Shown here: one piece after another, positions 41,532 to 51,520 of the stretch
Layout of the letters: every line of letters begins with the position of its first letter
How positions within the stretch are numbered: the first letter of the stretch is position 1
Assembly: GCA_025356015.1 (NCBI GenBank)
Contig: JANXYO010000075.1
Coordinates: forward strand, 1-62,271
From: Spirochaetaceae bacterium
GTDB lineage: Bacteria; Spirochaetota; Spirochaetia; Treponematales; Rectinemataceae
DNA length: 62,271 nucleotides
Direction: 5' to 3'
Made by a program: the position numbers and the translations under genes
The notes under the pieces: generated by a model
Database searches by the model: none
What the model saw: the letters and a program-made list of their open reading frames with translations, nothing else
What the model was told of the DNA's origin: nothing

Positions 41532-42299
41532 TCAAATTAGGCGGGAAAGGGCGTAAAGGAAGATCGCCGCGGCCGCCGCGAGGTTAAGGGAGTCAACCTT
41601 CCCCGCCATGGGAAGAGTTAGGCTATCTCGGCAGGCAACGCGCCAAGAGCCGGATAGGCCCTGATCCTCGTTCCCGAGGATCAGGATCAGGAGCTCCGGC
41701 CTTATGTAGTCGGCCAGCAGGGTGGCGCCGGGGTCAAGGACGCAGGCCGCGGCCGTGAATCCGGCCTCGAGGAAGGGCTCCAGATCGCCTGGCAGGCCGA
41801 GCCTGGCCCATGGGAGGGAGAGGGAGGCGCCCATCGAGACCCTCAATGCGCGCCGCGACCATGGGTCGGGGCCAGAGGGCCCGAGCAGGAAGGCATCGCA
41901 ACCCAGGGCCGCGGCGCTGCGGATCGCGGCGCCGAGGTTCTCGGGGTCTCCAGTCTCCGGCATCGCGAGGATGGTTCCCCGCTCGAGACCTGCCAGGGAT
42001 GCCGCGAGCTCGGCTGCCGTCAGCGGCCTTGGCCGCCTCGCGATGCCTATGACGCCGCGGTGGAAGGGGTAGCCCGCGATCCGGCCAAGCTCAGCCTCGT
42101 CCCTTGCCTCGATGGGAACAGCTCCCCGGGAAAGCTTCCTCGCCCAGCCCTCCCTCGCCGGGACGCAGCGGATGACCTGGAAATCCAGGCCAGCCGCGAA
42201 GCCTCGTTCGACCAGATGCGCCCCCTCGAGGACGAGGAGGCCGCTTTCCCTCAGCTCACTGTCTCTAAGCTCGGCCGCGGCCAGGTCGGAAGGCAGCAT
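41532..42299 (-). CDS. SpoU/TrmH family RNA methyltransferase
   Basis: A 255-residue RNA 2'-O-methyltransferase of the SPOUT class. The knot motifs are ILAMPETGDPENLGAAIRSA, LILILGNEDQGLSGSW and LPMAGKVDSLNLAAAAAIFL, the last being motif 3 with the SLN triplet. The N-terminal L30e-like domain is recognisable as a substrate-recognition part. The gene starts two bases after the stop of the flavoprotein gene. Whether it modifies tRNA or 23S rRNA cannot be decided from the sequence. Confidence 0.9.
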   Translation of the reverse strand: MLPSDLAAAELRDSELRESGLLVLEGAHLVERGFAAGLDFQVIRCVPAREGWARKLSRGAVPIEARDEAELGRIAGYPFHRGVIGIARRPRPLTAAELAASLAGLERGTILAMPETGDPENLGAAIRSAAALGCDAFLLGPSGPDPWSRRALRVSMGASLSLPWARLGLPGDLEPFLEAGFTAAACVLDPGATLLADYIRPELLILILGNEDQGLSGSWRVACRDSLTLPMAGKVDSLNLAAAAAIFLYALSRLI

Positions 42300-42301
42300 T
42301 T

Positions 42302-43570
42302 TCAGGACTCCCTGCCGGCGCCGGCCCGCGCGGACTCAAGAGCCCTCCTGGCGGCGGCACTTCCTGCCATGGCTCCGGTGGAAAAGGCCGCCTGCAGGTT
42401 GTAGCCGCCCGTGTCGCCGTCGATGTCGAGAAGCTCTCCTGCGAAGAACAGGCCCGCAACCAGGCGGGAGCCCATGGTTTTCGCCTCGACCTCGGGGAGC
42501 GCCACCCCGCCCCGGGTTGCCATGGCCTCTTTCCATCCGCCGAGGGTGGCTACGGTGAAGGGCTGTTCCGCGAAGGCATCCACGGCCAGCTTGCGCTCGG
42601 CCCGGGTGACCAGGGAGGCCTGGCGGGATGGATCGATCCCCGAGAGGACCAGGGCTCGCTCGGCAAGGCGCTCCGCTATGCCGATGCCCTGGGCGCAGCG
42701 AAGGAGGCTCCGCTTGCCGTGGGCGTCGAGCTCGGCGAGGAGCCTGGCCTCGAGCTCAGCCTTGGAACCGACTGCGGCGAGTGTGGCGAGGATGAGGTCC
42801 CCCGGCCTGATCCCCCGCGATGAGTCGAGGATGAGGGGACCCGAGAGCCCGCGATGGGTGAAAAGGAGGTCCCCCTCGGCCACGAGCACGGCCTTGCCCC
42901 CGCGCAGGATCCTGATCCTGCAGCCCTGGACAGAAATGCCGGCGCACTCCGCGAAGGCAAATGGTGTTACGAAGATTGGTGCTAGGCAGGGGCCAGTCTC
43001 GGCGATCGAGTGCCCGAAGGAAGCCGCGACCGCGTAGCCATCCCCTGTCGAGCCCAGTTTCGACCACGACCTGCCCCCGGTCGCGAGGACGAGGCAGGCG
43101 GCGCCGAGCTCGCCACCCGGGACCTCGATGGCAAAGCCATGGCTGGCCTTCCTGGCCCCGGCTAGGGGAGAGCCGCATTCGACCCTTGTCCCCAGGCGGG
43201 AGAGTTCGGCGAGGAGGAGGTCGAGCACGTCCCTCGACCGACCGCTCGAGGGGAAGAGCTTCCCCTCCTCGGTCTCCACGAGCTCGAGGCCGCGCTCTGA
43301 GAAGAAAGTACGCAGGGCGCTGCCGTCGAAGGATCTGAGGGCGGGACCCAGGAAGCGGCCGTGGCCGCCATAGTGCTCAAGGAGATCCTCGGCCGAACCC
43401 GAGTGGCTCACGTTGGCCTTCCCCGACCCGCTCGCCAGCAGCTTGAGGCCAGGCCTGGCCATCTTCTCGAGGACAAGGGTCCTGGCCCCCGCCTGGGCCG
43501 AACGGATCGCGGCCATGAGTCCCGCCGGGCCCGATCCCGTCACGATGACGTCGTATGCGCTTGGTTCCAT
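42302..43570 (-). CDS. BaiN/HI0933-family FAD-dependent oxidoreductase
   Basis: A 422-residue flavoprotein. The N-terminal Rossmann motif is VIVTGSGPAGLMAAIRSAQA, and KLLASGSGKANVSHSG is typical of this family. A second dinucleotide motif is LATGGRSWSKLGSTGDGYAV, and the C-terminal FAD motif is GLFFAGELLDIDGDTGGYNL. Such proteins are annotated as aminoacetone oxidase-like or NAD(P)/FAD-dependent oxidoreductases; the substrate here is unknown. It is divergent from uup and cotranscribed with the SpoU methylase. Confidence 0.92.
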   Translation of the reverse strand: MEPSAYDVIVTGSGPAGLMAAIRSAQAGARTLVLEKMARPGLKLLASGSGKANVSHSGSAEDLLEHYGGHGRFLGPALRSFDGSALRTFFSERGLELVETEEGKLFPSSGRSRDVLDLLLAELSRLGTRVECGSPLAGARKASHGFAIEVPGGELGAACLVLATGGRSWSKLGSTGDGYAVAASFGHSIAETGPCLAPIFVTPFAFAECAGISVQGCRIRILRGGKAVLVAEGDLLFTHRGLSGPLILDSSRGIRPGDLILATLAAVGSKAELEARLLAELDAHGKRSLLRCAQGIGIAERLAERALVLSGIDPSRQASLVTRAERKLAVDAFAEQPFTVATLGGWKEAMATRGGVALPEVEAKTMGSRLVAGLFFAGELLDIDGDTGGYNLQAAFSTGAMAGSAAARRALESARAGAGRES

Positions 43571-43626
43571 TCATTGGAGGATGCAGGCCGGGGAGCTTCC
43601 CTGTCTACGGCCCCGAGAGGGCGCGA

Positions 43627-43656
43627 TTGTCCAAGGGGGGGGAGGCAGGATATAGT
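43627..43656 (+). promoter_or_regulatory. promoter of uup
   Basis: TTGTCC, 18-base spacer, TATAGT on the plus strand, nine bases before the ATG: a leaderless layout. Confidence 0.65.
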
Positions 43657-43665
43657 CGGGGCCGC

Positions 43666-45564
<1,899 letters not shown>

Positions 45565-45578
45565 ACAAGGAGTCCTAA

Positions 45579-45905
45579 GTGAAAATCACGCAAAAGCACC
45601 TGACCTGGATCCTCATGGGTCTCTTTGTCATCCTTGTAGGCTACGCGATCATCAGGGGCCTCACCTCGATCAGGCTGCCCCCGAAGGTCGACGAGGAGCT
45701 GCCAAACTTCATCATGGTCGGAGCGGTCGCCGTCTTCCTGTACGGGCGCAAGCTCCGCGCCGACGCCACGAAGGAGGCAGCCGTCAAGGCCGCCGCCGAG
45801 AAGGCCGAAGCCGAGGCCCTCCAGGCCGAGAAGGCCGAGCTTGACGATCCTGAGCTCCAGGACGGGGAAGGGGAGGATGGCGGCGGTGGACGCGGGCGCA
45901 GCTAG
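45579..45905 (+). CDS. small membrane protein with coiled-coil tail
   Basis: A 108-residue protein starting at GTG 45579 with AAGGAG six bases upstream. Two hydrophobic helices (LTWILMGLFVILVGYAII and NFIMVGAVAVFLYG) precede an Ala/Glu/Lys-rich tail and a Gly/Asp-rich end. It is not a recognised family. The last 29 bases overlap srkA. It lies 14 bases after uup and may be cotranscribed with it. Confidence 0.7.
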   Translation: MKITQKHLTWILMGLFVILVGYAIIRGLTSIRLPPKVDEELPNFIMVGAVAVFLYGRKLRADATKEAAVKAAAEKAEAEALQAEKAELDDPELQDGEGEDGGGGRGRS

Positions 45906-46941
45906 GCTCGGCTCCTTCACCGCCCTCAGCCCCGAGGCCGTCTCCCTCTCCGTCGAGGCCGTCCTCGGGGCGGGGACGGACGGGACCATCGTCTCCTATC
46001 CGAGCTACATAAACCGCGTCTACGGCCTCAGGCTCGACTCAGGCGGCGAAGGTGATGATCCCCGGTCCAGGGAGCTCATAGCGAAATTTTACCGGCCCGG
46101 CCGCTGGTCACGCCCTGCCCTCCTCGAGGAGCATCGTTTCCTGCTCGACTGTGCCGCCGCGGAGATACCCGTTGCGGCTCCGCTGGGCCTCCCCAGTGGC
46201 GGCACCCTCGGGGAGACCCTGGTCGAGGCGGAGGACGGGAGCGAGGCCGCCTTCAGCTTCGCCCTCTTCCCGAAGAAGGCCGGCCGGAATTTCGACGCCG
46301 AGGGTGACGAGGACTGGTTGCGCCTCGGTTCCCTGCTCGGGCGCTGCCACAGGGTGGGCCGTTCCAGGAAGGCTGTCCACCGCTCGGTCTGCACCCCTGG
46401 CTCCTTAAGCCTCCCCTTCGTCGACGAGCTCCTCGACGGAGGACTCGTCCACCCCAGCCAGCGCGAGGAGTTCTCGGCTCTCTGCCGGAGCACCCTGAAC
46501 CGGGTCGCCCCCCTCTTCGAGGGCGTCGAGCTCGGCCGCATCCACGGCGACTGCCACCGGGGCAACATCCTCGACAGGAGGGACGAGGGCCTCCTTGTCA
46601 TCGACTTCGACGACATGCTCGTCGGGCCCGCCGTCCAGGACCTCTGGCTCCTCCTTCCCGACCACGCCGATTCCTGCCGCAGGGAGCTGGGCCTCATCGT
46701 CGAGGGCTACGAGATGTTCATGGAGTTCGACCGCAGGGAGCTGGCTCTGATCGAGCCACTTCGCTTCATGCGCATGGTCTATTTCCTCGCCTGGCGAGCC
46801 CGCCAGAGGGAGGACCTATGGTTCAGGGAGAGCTTCCCGGACTGGGGCGACGAGGATTTCTGGGTCCTTGAGATCGGCGACCTGCGCGACCAGGCCGAGC
46901 TCGTACTGGCTTCACTTGCTTCCGGGGGAATATCGGACTAG
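45877..46941 (+). CDS. srkA: SrkA/YihE family stress-response kinase
   Basis: A 354-residue kinase-like protein of the APH fold. It matches E. coli SrkA in SYPSYINRVYGLRL and IAKFYRPGRW, then in LFPKKAGRNF and in the catalytic HGDCHRGNIL with the metal-binding VIDFDDMLVGP. The E. coli enzyme phosphorylates Ser/Thr residues and protects cells from stress-induced death. The start at 45877 has a GGGGAGG Shine-Dalgarno and gives the usual N-terminus; a longer in-frame start at 45841 is possible. The last bases hold the promoter of the next gene. Confidence 0.9.
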   Translation: MAAVDAGAARLGSFTALSPEAVSLSVEAVLGAGTDGTIVSYPSYINRVYGLRLDSGGEGDDPRSRELIAKFYRPGRWSRPALLEEHRFLLDCAAAEIPVAAPLGLPSGGTLGETLVEAEDGSEAAFSFALFPKKAGRNFDAEGDEDWLRLGSLLGRCHRVGRSRKAVHRSVCTPGSLSLPFVDELLDGGLVHPSQREEFSALCRSTLNRVAPLFEGVELGRIHGDCHRGNILDRRDEGLLVIDFDDMLVGPAVQDLWLLLPDHADSCRRELGLIVEGYEMFMEFDRRELALIEPLRFMRMVYFLAWRARQREDLWFRESFPDWGDEDFWVLEIGDLRDQAELVLASLASGGISD

Positions 46942-46944
46942 ACT
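46916..46944 (+). promoter_or_regulatory. promoter of the cNMP/GGDEF genes
   Basis: TTGCTT, 17-base spacer, TAGACT, then eight bases to the ATG at 46953. It overlaps the end of srkA. Leaderless layout. Confidence 0.7.
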
Positions 46945-46952
46945 TGCGGATA

Positions 46953-47981
46953 ATGCAAAAGTCGAAAGCCCAGCCGGAGCAGGTGCCCGGCGAGCTTCTG
47001 TCCCCTGCCGAGACGAAACCATGGCTCCGCAGGTCGGAGCTCTTCTCCTCCCTCGACGACGACGAGCTCGAGGCCGTGGCCGCTGACAGCTCGGCATGCC
47101 GTTTTCCCGCGCTCTCGAGCATCTTCGAGCCCGGCTCACCCGGAGAAGCCCTCTACATCGTGGTCGAGGGAAGGGTGAGCATCGGGGGGGACAAGCCCCA
47201 GGGGCCGGTCATCGCGGAGCTTGTCCAGGGCGACTCCTTCGGGGAGCTCGAGCTTCTCTCCTCAAGGCCCCGCAACGCGCGGGCCTCGGCCGCCACCGAT
47301 TCCCTCCTCATCCGCTTCCCGCGGGAAGGCTCGGGCTTCGAGGCGATACAGGCGAAGAACCCGGCCCTCTCCGCGAGGATCCTCGAGGAGTGCCTCGCCT
47401 CCGTGGCCCGGAGGATCAGGCACGCAAACTCCCTTCTCAAGGACAACTCCCCCTGGGTCCAGGAGCTCAGGCGCCAGGCCTACGCCGACAAGCTCACCGG
47501 CCTCAACAACAAGGCCTTCCTCGAGGAGAGGCTCGCTGAGCTCGTCTCGGCCAAGGGCGGCCGCCTCGCCCTCCTCATGTTCAAGCCCGACAATTTCAAG
47601 GAGATCAACGACAGCTATGGCCACGAGGCCGGAGACGCTACCCTTGTTGCCCTCGCGGGGGAACTCGCGCGGTCCATCGGCGAGGGCGACGCGGCGGCAC
47701 GGTACCTCGGCAACGAGCTCGCGGTCATACTGCCGGGCCGTGACCGGGCAGCCGCCCTCGAGGAGGCCAGGCGCCTGCAGTCCAGGCTCAAGGGCATCGA
47801 CCTCGGCCCCCTGATCGGGGGGGCAGCCCTGAGGCTCGGCCTCTCCTTCGGCATCGCACTGTATCCCGAGCACGGGGCGAAGGCCGAGGATCTGATCGAG
47901 GCTGTCCGCGGCCTTCCCCTCGTCGGGCGGGAACGGGGCGGCAACCTGATCGTCTTCCCCGAGGATGCGCAGCATGCCTAG
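46953..47981 (+). CDS. cyclic-nucleotide-binding protein with degenerate GGDEF domain
   Basis: A 342-residue cytoplasmic protein. Residues 30-150 are a CRP-type cNMP-binding domain with the phosphate-binding cassette FGELELLSSRPRNARASA, where Glu and Arg are kept. Residues 180-335 are a GGDEF-fold domain starting DKLTGLNNKAFLEERLAELV. The active-site loop reads ARYLGNELAVIL, so GGDEF has become GNELA and diguanylate cyclase activity is unlikely. It may act as a cyclic-nucleotide sensor or a pseudo-cyclase partner of the next gene, which overlaps its end by eight bases. There is no Shine-Dalgarno. Confidence 0.9.
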   Translation: MQKSKAQPEQVPGELLSPAETKPWLRRSELFSSLDDDELEAVAADSSACRFPALSSIFEPGSPGEALYIVVEGRVSIGGDKPQGPVIAELVQGDSFGELELLSSRPRNARASAATDSLLIRFPREGSGFEAIQAKNPALSARILEECLASVARRIRHANSLLKDNSPWVQELRRQAYADKLTGLNNKAFLEERLAELVSAKGGRLALLMFKPDNFKEINDSYGHEAGDATLVALAGELARSIGEGDAAARYLGNELAVILPGRDRAAALEEARRLQSRLKGIDLGPLIGGAALRLGLSFGIALYPEHGAKAEDLIEAVRGLPLVGRERGGNLIVFPEDAQHA

Positions 47982-48942
47982 GACCTCAACCGGACTCGAA
48001 GGCATCGGAATCTTTTCTGGGCTCACTGCCGAGGAGCTGGGATCGGTCCTCGACTGCATGCGCCGCCGCGTCTGCCGCAAGGATGAGCTCCTGTTTAGCG
48101 AGGGCGACGCCGGCGACGAGCTCTACGTCGTGCTCGAGGGCTCCGTGTCGATATCCCTCCACCTGCCCGACGGGGTCGAGCTTCCCGTCTCCCAGGCCGC
48201 GGCGGGGAGCTTCTTCGGCGAAATGTCAATAATCGAGAGGGCTCCGCGCTCTGCGACCTGCCGGGCCTCGAGCGACAGCGTCCTGTTGTCCCTCCACGCC
48301 GACGATTTCCACGGCCTGGTCAGGACCCAGCCGGTCCTCGCGGCCAGGGTCATGCAAAGGATGCTGACCATCGCGGCGGGCCGTCTCCTCGACACGGGCT
48401 CCCTGCTCTCGCAGATGGTCCAGTGGGGGGAATCGGCGCGCAAGCGTGCCGTCACCGACGAGGCGACCGGCCTCTTCAACCGCCGCTTCCTCGACGATTC
48501 GCTCGAGAGCCTCTTCTCGCGCTCGAGGCTCGAAGGCAGGCCTTTCTCGATCGCCATGTTCGACCTCGACCACTTCGGGGACATAAACCGTGCCCACGGC
48601 CAGGCCTTCGGCGACAAGGTCATTGTCGAGGCCTCGAGGGTCTTCCCTGAGGTCTTCAGGAAGGGCGACTTCCTCGTGCGATACGGCGGCGACGAGTTCA
48701 CCTTCATCCTCCCGGCGACCGAGAGCGCCGAGGCCAAGGAGCTTTGCACCGGAGTGTGCCGCGCGGTCGCGTCGGTGCGCTTCGCTGAGCTGCCTGAGCT
48801 CCGGCTCTCGGCGAGCCTCGGAGTGGCATCCTTCCCTGAGCACGCCGAGGGCCTCGAGGAGCTCAAGGCCCAGGCCGACAAGGCGCTGTACAAGGCGAAG
48901 GAAAACGGGCGGGGCAGGGCGGAGATCCCTGCCCGGGCCTAG
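47974..48942 (+). CDS. cyclic-nucleotide-binding diguanylate cyclase
   Basis: A 322-residue protein with the same architecture as its neighbour. The cNMP-binding domain has GSFFGEMSIIERAPRSATCR with the key Glu and Arg. The GGDEF domain has DEATGLFNRRFLDDSLESLF, SIAMFDLDHFGDINRAHGQA and an intact active site VRYGGDEFTFIL. It should make c-di-GMP under control of cAMP or cGMP. ATG 47974 was chosen because GAGG lies nine bases upstream; ATG 47965 is also in frame. It is followed after 49 bases by a DHH phosphoesterase. Confidence 0.91.
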   Translation: MPRTSTGLEGIGIFSGLTAEELGSVLDCMRRRVCRKDELLFSEGDAGDELYVVLEGSVSISLHLPDGVELPVSQAAAGSFFGEMSIIERAPRSATCRASSDSVLLSLHADDFHGLVRTQPVLAARVMQRMLTIAAGRLLDTGSLLSQMVQWGESARKRAVTDEATGLFNRRFLDDSLESLFSRSRLEGRPFSIAMFDLDHFGDINRAHGQAFGDKVIVEASRVFPEVFRKGDFLVRYGGDEFTFILPATESAEAKELCTGVCRAVASVRFAELPELRLSASLGVASFPEHAEGLEELKAQADKALYKAKENGRGRAEIPARA

Positions 48943-48991
48943 GCGATCAAGGCACATGTCAGGAACGGGGGAGCGACCAAGGGGGTTAGGG

Positions 48992-50185
48992 ATGGCGGGC
49001 AGGGGCGAGGTCACGAAGGGACGCATTGGATCGATCGCGGCGAGGAATTCAGTCGTCCGCAACATCGTGCGCAGCCTCGAGGAGCGCGACGGCTTCCTCC
49101 TCATCGGCCACCACAACCCCGACGAGGACTGCATCGCCTCGATGGTCGCCTTTGGCCTGATCGCGAGCAAGTTCAACCGGAACGTCTGCATCTACACCTG
49201 CGGGGCCGTCCAGGAGCAGTACGGCTACCTCTTCAAGATCTGCACCTACAACTCGATCGCGGTGGTCGACGACTGCTCCGACATAGACTTCCCGGTCGGG
49301 GCTGTTGTCGCCCTGGACACGCCCAAGCCCGACATGCTGGAGCTCAACGATTCCATCCGCGGCCTTCTTGCCGACACATCGATCGTCAGGATCGAGATCG
49401 ACCACCACCTGGGCTCGGATTCCAGCTTCTTCGGGGACGAGGGATACTGCCTCGTCGACGAGGCCTCGTCGGCGAGCGAGCTCGTCGGCCTCCTCGCGCT
49501 GAAGATGGAGGACAACCGCGAGCTCATGGCTCGCCACCAGCTGCACGAGCTCATGACCAGGAACCTGGTCCTCGCCATCCTGACCGGGATCATCGGCGAC
49601 TCGAGGATGGGAAAGTACCTTAAGACCAGGCGCGAGCGCTGGTTCTACGAGCGCTTCAGCGCGATCTTCGACCTCATGCTCGCCCAGAAGACCAGGCGCG
49701 GGACGAACAACTTCACCTCAAAGGAGGAGGTCTTCGACGCCATTGCCTCCTTGTCCACCGAGGAGGAGAAATGCTTCCGCCAGATGGCCAGGCACCGCAG
49801 GAGCGCCGAATCGGTCGAGTATGTGGTGCTCTCGGCCGAGGAGGCCCAGGCTATCTACAAGGACTTCGGCGGCGACACAATGAACGCCGTCGCCAAGTCC
49901 CTGGCGGACGCGATGGCCGAGGAGGGCGGGGCCTTGAGCCTCATCGCCTACCCCGATCCGCCCGAGGTCTCGAACCTCGTCCAGTTCAGGGTCAGGCGGA
50001 GCCAGTCCTACCGCGATCTCGACCTGCGCGAGGTGCTCGCCCGGCTCGGGGTCGTCAATGGCGGGGGGCATCCGGGGGCAGTCGGTTTCCGCTTCGAGAA
50101 GGCAGAGGTCAAGGAACTCGACGGCCTCGCCGGGGACATCGTCTCGAAGCTGAGCGGATACGTTCGGGAGGCCAAGCCTCTGTAG
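48992..50185 (+). CDS. DHH/DHHA1 family phosphoesterase
   Basis: A 397-residue protein. The DHH part has GHHNPDEDCIASMVAFGLIA, ALDTPKPDML and EIDHHLGSDS, and GIIGDSRMGKY follows. The C-terminal DHHA1 domain has VNGGGHPGAVGFRF. The N-terminal motif reads HNPDED, a variant of the usual HxNPDGDxxGS. Members include NrnA-type nanoRNases and c-di-AMP phosphodiesterases. Its position after two cNMP/GGDEF genes suggests a role in nucleotide second-messenger turnover, which is inference. A GGGGGTTAGGG run precedes the ATG. Confidence 0.88.
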   Translation: MAGRGEVTKGRIGSIAARNSVVRNIVRSLEERDGFLLIGHHNPDEDCIASMVAFGLIASKFNRNVCIYTCGAVQEQYGYLFKICTYNSIAVVDDCSDIDFPVGAVVALDTPKPDMLELNDSIRGLLADTSIVRIEIDHHLGSDSSFFGDEGYCLVDEASSASELVGLLALKMEDNRELMARHQLHELMTRNLVLAILTGIIGDSRMGKYLKTRRERWFYERFSAIFDLMLAQKTRRGTNNFTSKEEVFDAIASLSTEEEKCFRQMARHRRSAESVEYVVLSAEEAQAIYKDFGGDTMNAVAKSLADAMAEEGGALSLIAYPDPPEVSNLVQFRVRRSQSYRDLDLREVLARLGVVNGGGHPGAVGFRFEKAEVKELDGLAGDIVSKLSGYVREAKPL

Positions 50186-50199
50186 TGTCACCCGTCTGC

Positions 50200-51237
50200 T
50201 CACCGGCCAAGCTGGCCGCAGGCAGCCATGATCGAACTGCCCTTGGCCGCACGATGCCGCAGCTCGAGGCCTTCTTCCCTGAGCCAGGAGGCGAAGCTAC
50301 CAAGCTCCTCGGGGCTCGGGGCGCGCGCGATGGGATGCGATCCGGGGTTGTAGGGGATGAGGTTGACCATGGTGCGACCCACGCGGGCGCAGAAATCCGC
50401 GACGCCCTTCGCCTGGTTCCTCCCGTCGTTGACGCCCGGGATCAGGCAGTAGTTGATAGCGAGCACGAAGTTGCCGCGCTGGGAATAGTCCGAGGCCTCG
50501 GACGCCAGGGCTGAGAGTCCCTGCGAGTGGTTGACGGGCATCAGGGCGTCACGGGTAGCGTCGTCTCCCGCATTCAGGCTGATCGAAAGGTTGAGGCGCC
50601 TCAGGCCCAGGGCGCGAAGGCCGGCGATCCCTCCCGGGGGGCCCGAGCTGCACACTGTTATCCGCTCCCATGAATAGGAGAAGCCCCGGCGGTCAGTCAG
50701 CACACGGAGGGCCGCCGACACCTGGTCCAGGTTGTCCAGGGGCTCGCCCATGCCCATGAACACGATGTTACCGCAGTCCCAGCCCAGCGCGAAGCGCGCG
50801 GTGTGCACCTGGGCGACGATTTCCGCTGCGAGGAGGTTCCGGCTTAGTCCCGAGCGTCCCGTCTCGCAGAAGGCGCAGGCCATGCGGCAGCCCACCTGAG
50901 AGGAGATGCAGAGAGTCGACTTCCCTCCGTGCATTGGGATCCTCACGCACTCGACGCGCGCTCCGTCGCCGCACTCCATGATGGCCTTCGAGGTGGGGCC
51001 GAGCTCACCCTCCTCCTCGGCGAGACCGCGGACCTCGAGGAGGCCGATGCCGAAGCCCTTCCTCCATGCCTGCGCCGACCGGGCCGACATGCCGAAGGCC
51101 TCGGGCTCGAAGCTGCCCTTCTCGAATACCCTGGCGTAGATCCGCCCGGCAAGGCCGGCCCCCGATGGCAGGGAGCGGCGAGCCTCCTCGATCAGGGCCT
51201 CCGAGCCCATGCCAAGTACGTCCTGCCACACTTCCAT
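50200..51237 (-). CDS. rlmN: RlmN-like 23S rRNA/tRNA adenine-C2 methyltransferase
   Basis: A 345-residue radical SAM methylase. The cluster motif is CRMACAFC, preceded by CISSQVGC. FMGMGEPLDNLDQV and RLNLSISLNAGDDATRD are family signatures, and the C-terminal catalytic Cys is in IMAACGQLG. RlmN makes m2A2503 in 23S rRNA and m2A37 in tRNA. The length is close to Cfr, but the CETGRSGLSRNL region is RlmN-like. The start at 51237 follows TACACT by six bases, without a Shine-Dalgarno. It is divergent from the histidine kinase gene. Confidence 0.9.
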   Translation of the reverse strand: MEVWQDVLGMGSEALIEEARRSLPSGAGLAGRIYARVFEKGSFEPEAFGMSARSAQAWRKGFGIGLLEVRGLAEEEGELGPTSKAIMECGDGARVECVRIPMHGGKSTLCISSQVGCRMACAFCETGRSGLSRNLLAAEIVAQVHTARFALGWDCGNIVFMGMGEPLDNLDQVSAALRVLTDRRGFSYSWERITVCSSGPPGGIAGLRALGLRRLNLSISLNAGDDATRDALMPVNHSQGLSALASEASDYSQRGNFVLAINYCLIPGVNDGRNQAKGVADFCARVGRTMVNLIPYNPGSHPIARAPSPEELGSFASWLREEGLELRHRAAKGSSIMAACGQLGR

Positions 51238-51243
51238 GGGGCT

Positions 51244-51273
51244 AGTGTAACGAAGATTGTGGGTCGGGAACAA
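51244..51273 (-). promoter_or_regulatory. promoter of rlmN
   Basis: Minus-strand TTGTTC, 18-base spacer, TACACT, six bases before the ATG. Confidence 0.65.
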
Positions 51274-51345
51274 CGCTTCCCTGCCCAGGGTGCGCAGGAC
51301 CCGGCTCCTAGGGAACCGTACACGAGGCGGGCCGCGGGATTTCCC

Positions 51346-51374
51346 TCGCCAAAACGGGTTATCGGGATTACAAT
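51346..51374 (+). promoter_or_regulatory. promoter of the sugar-sensing operon
   Basis: TCGCCA, 17-base spacer, TACAAT on the plus strand. The kinase start codons at 51410 and 51521 lie downstream. Confidence 0.55.
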
Positions 51375-51520
51375 CCCTCGAATCAAGAACGTGTCCGTAC
51401 ACGGATGCGATGAGGCAGATGAAGAACCCGGCAAGACCCCAGATCCCTGAGCCCCGCGACCCCTCCCCGGCACCGGCCGGAATGCCAGTCCCGGTCCCCG
51501 CTCCGGGCGCGAGGCGCACC

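Noticed and set aside
51257-51520. Longer N-terminus for the histidine kinase
   Set aside because: The extension spans the promoter and is Pro/Arg-rich without similarity; ATG 51521 has a GAGG and sits just before the first helix. ATG 51410 remains possible.
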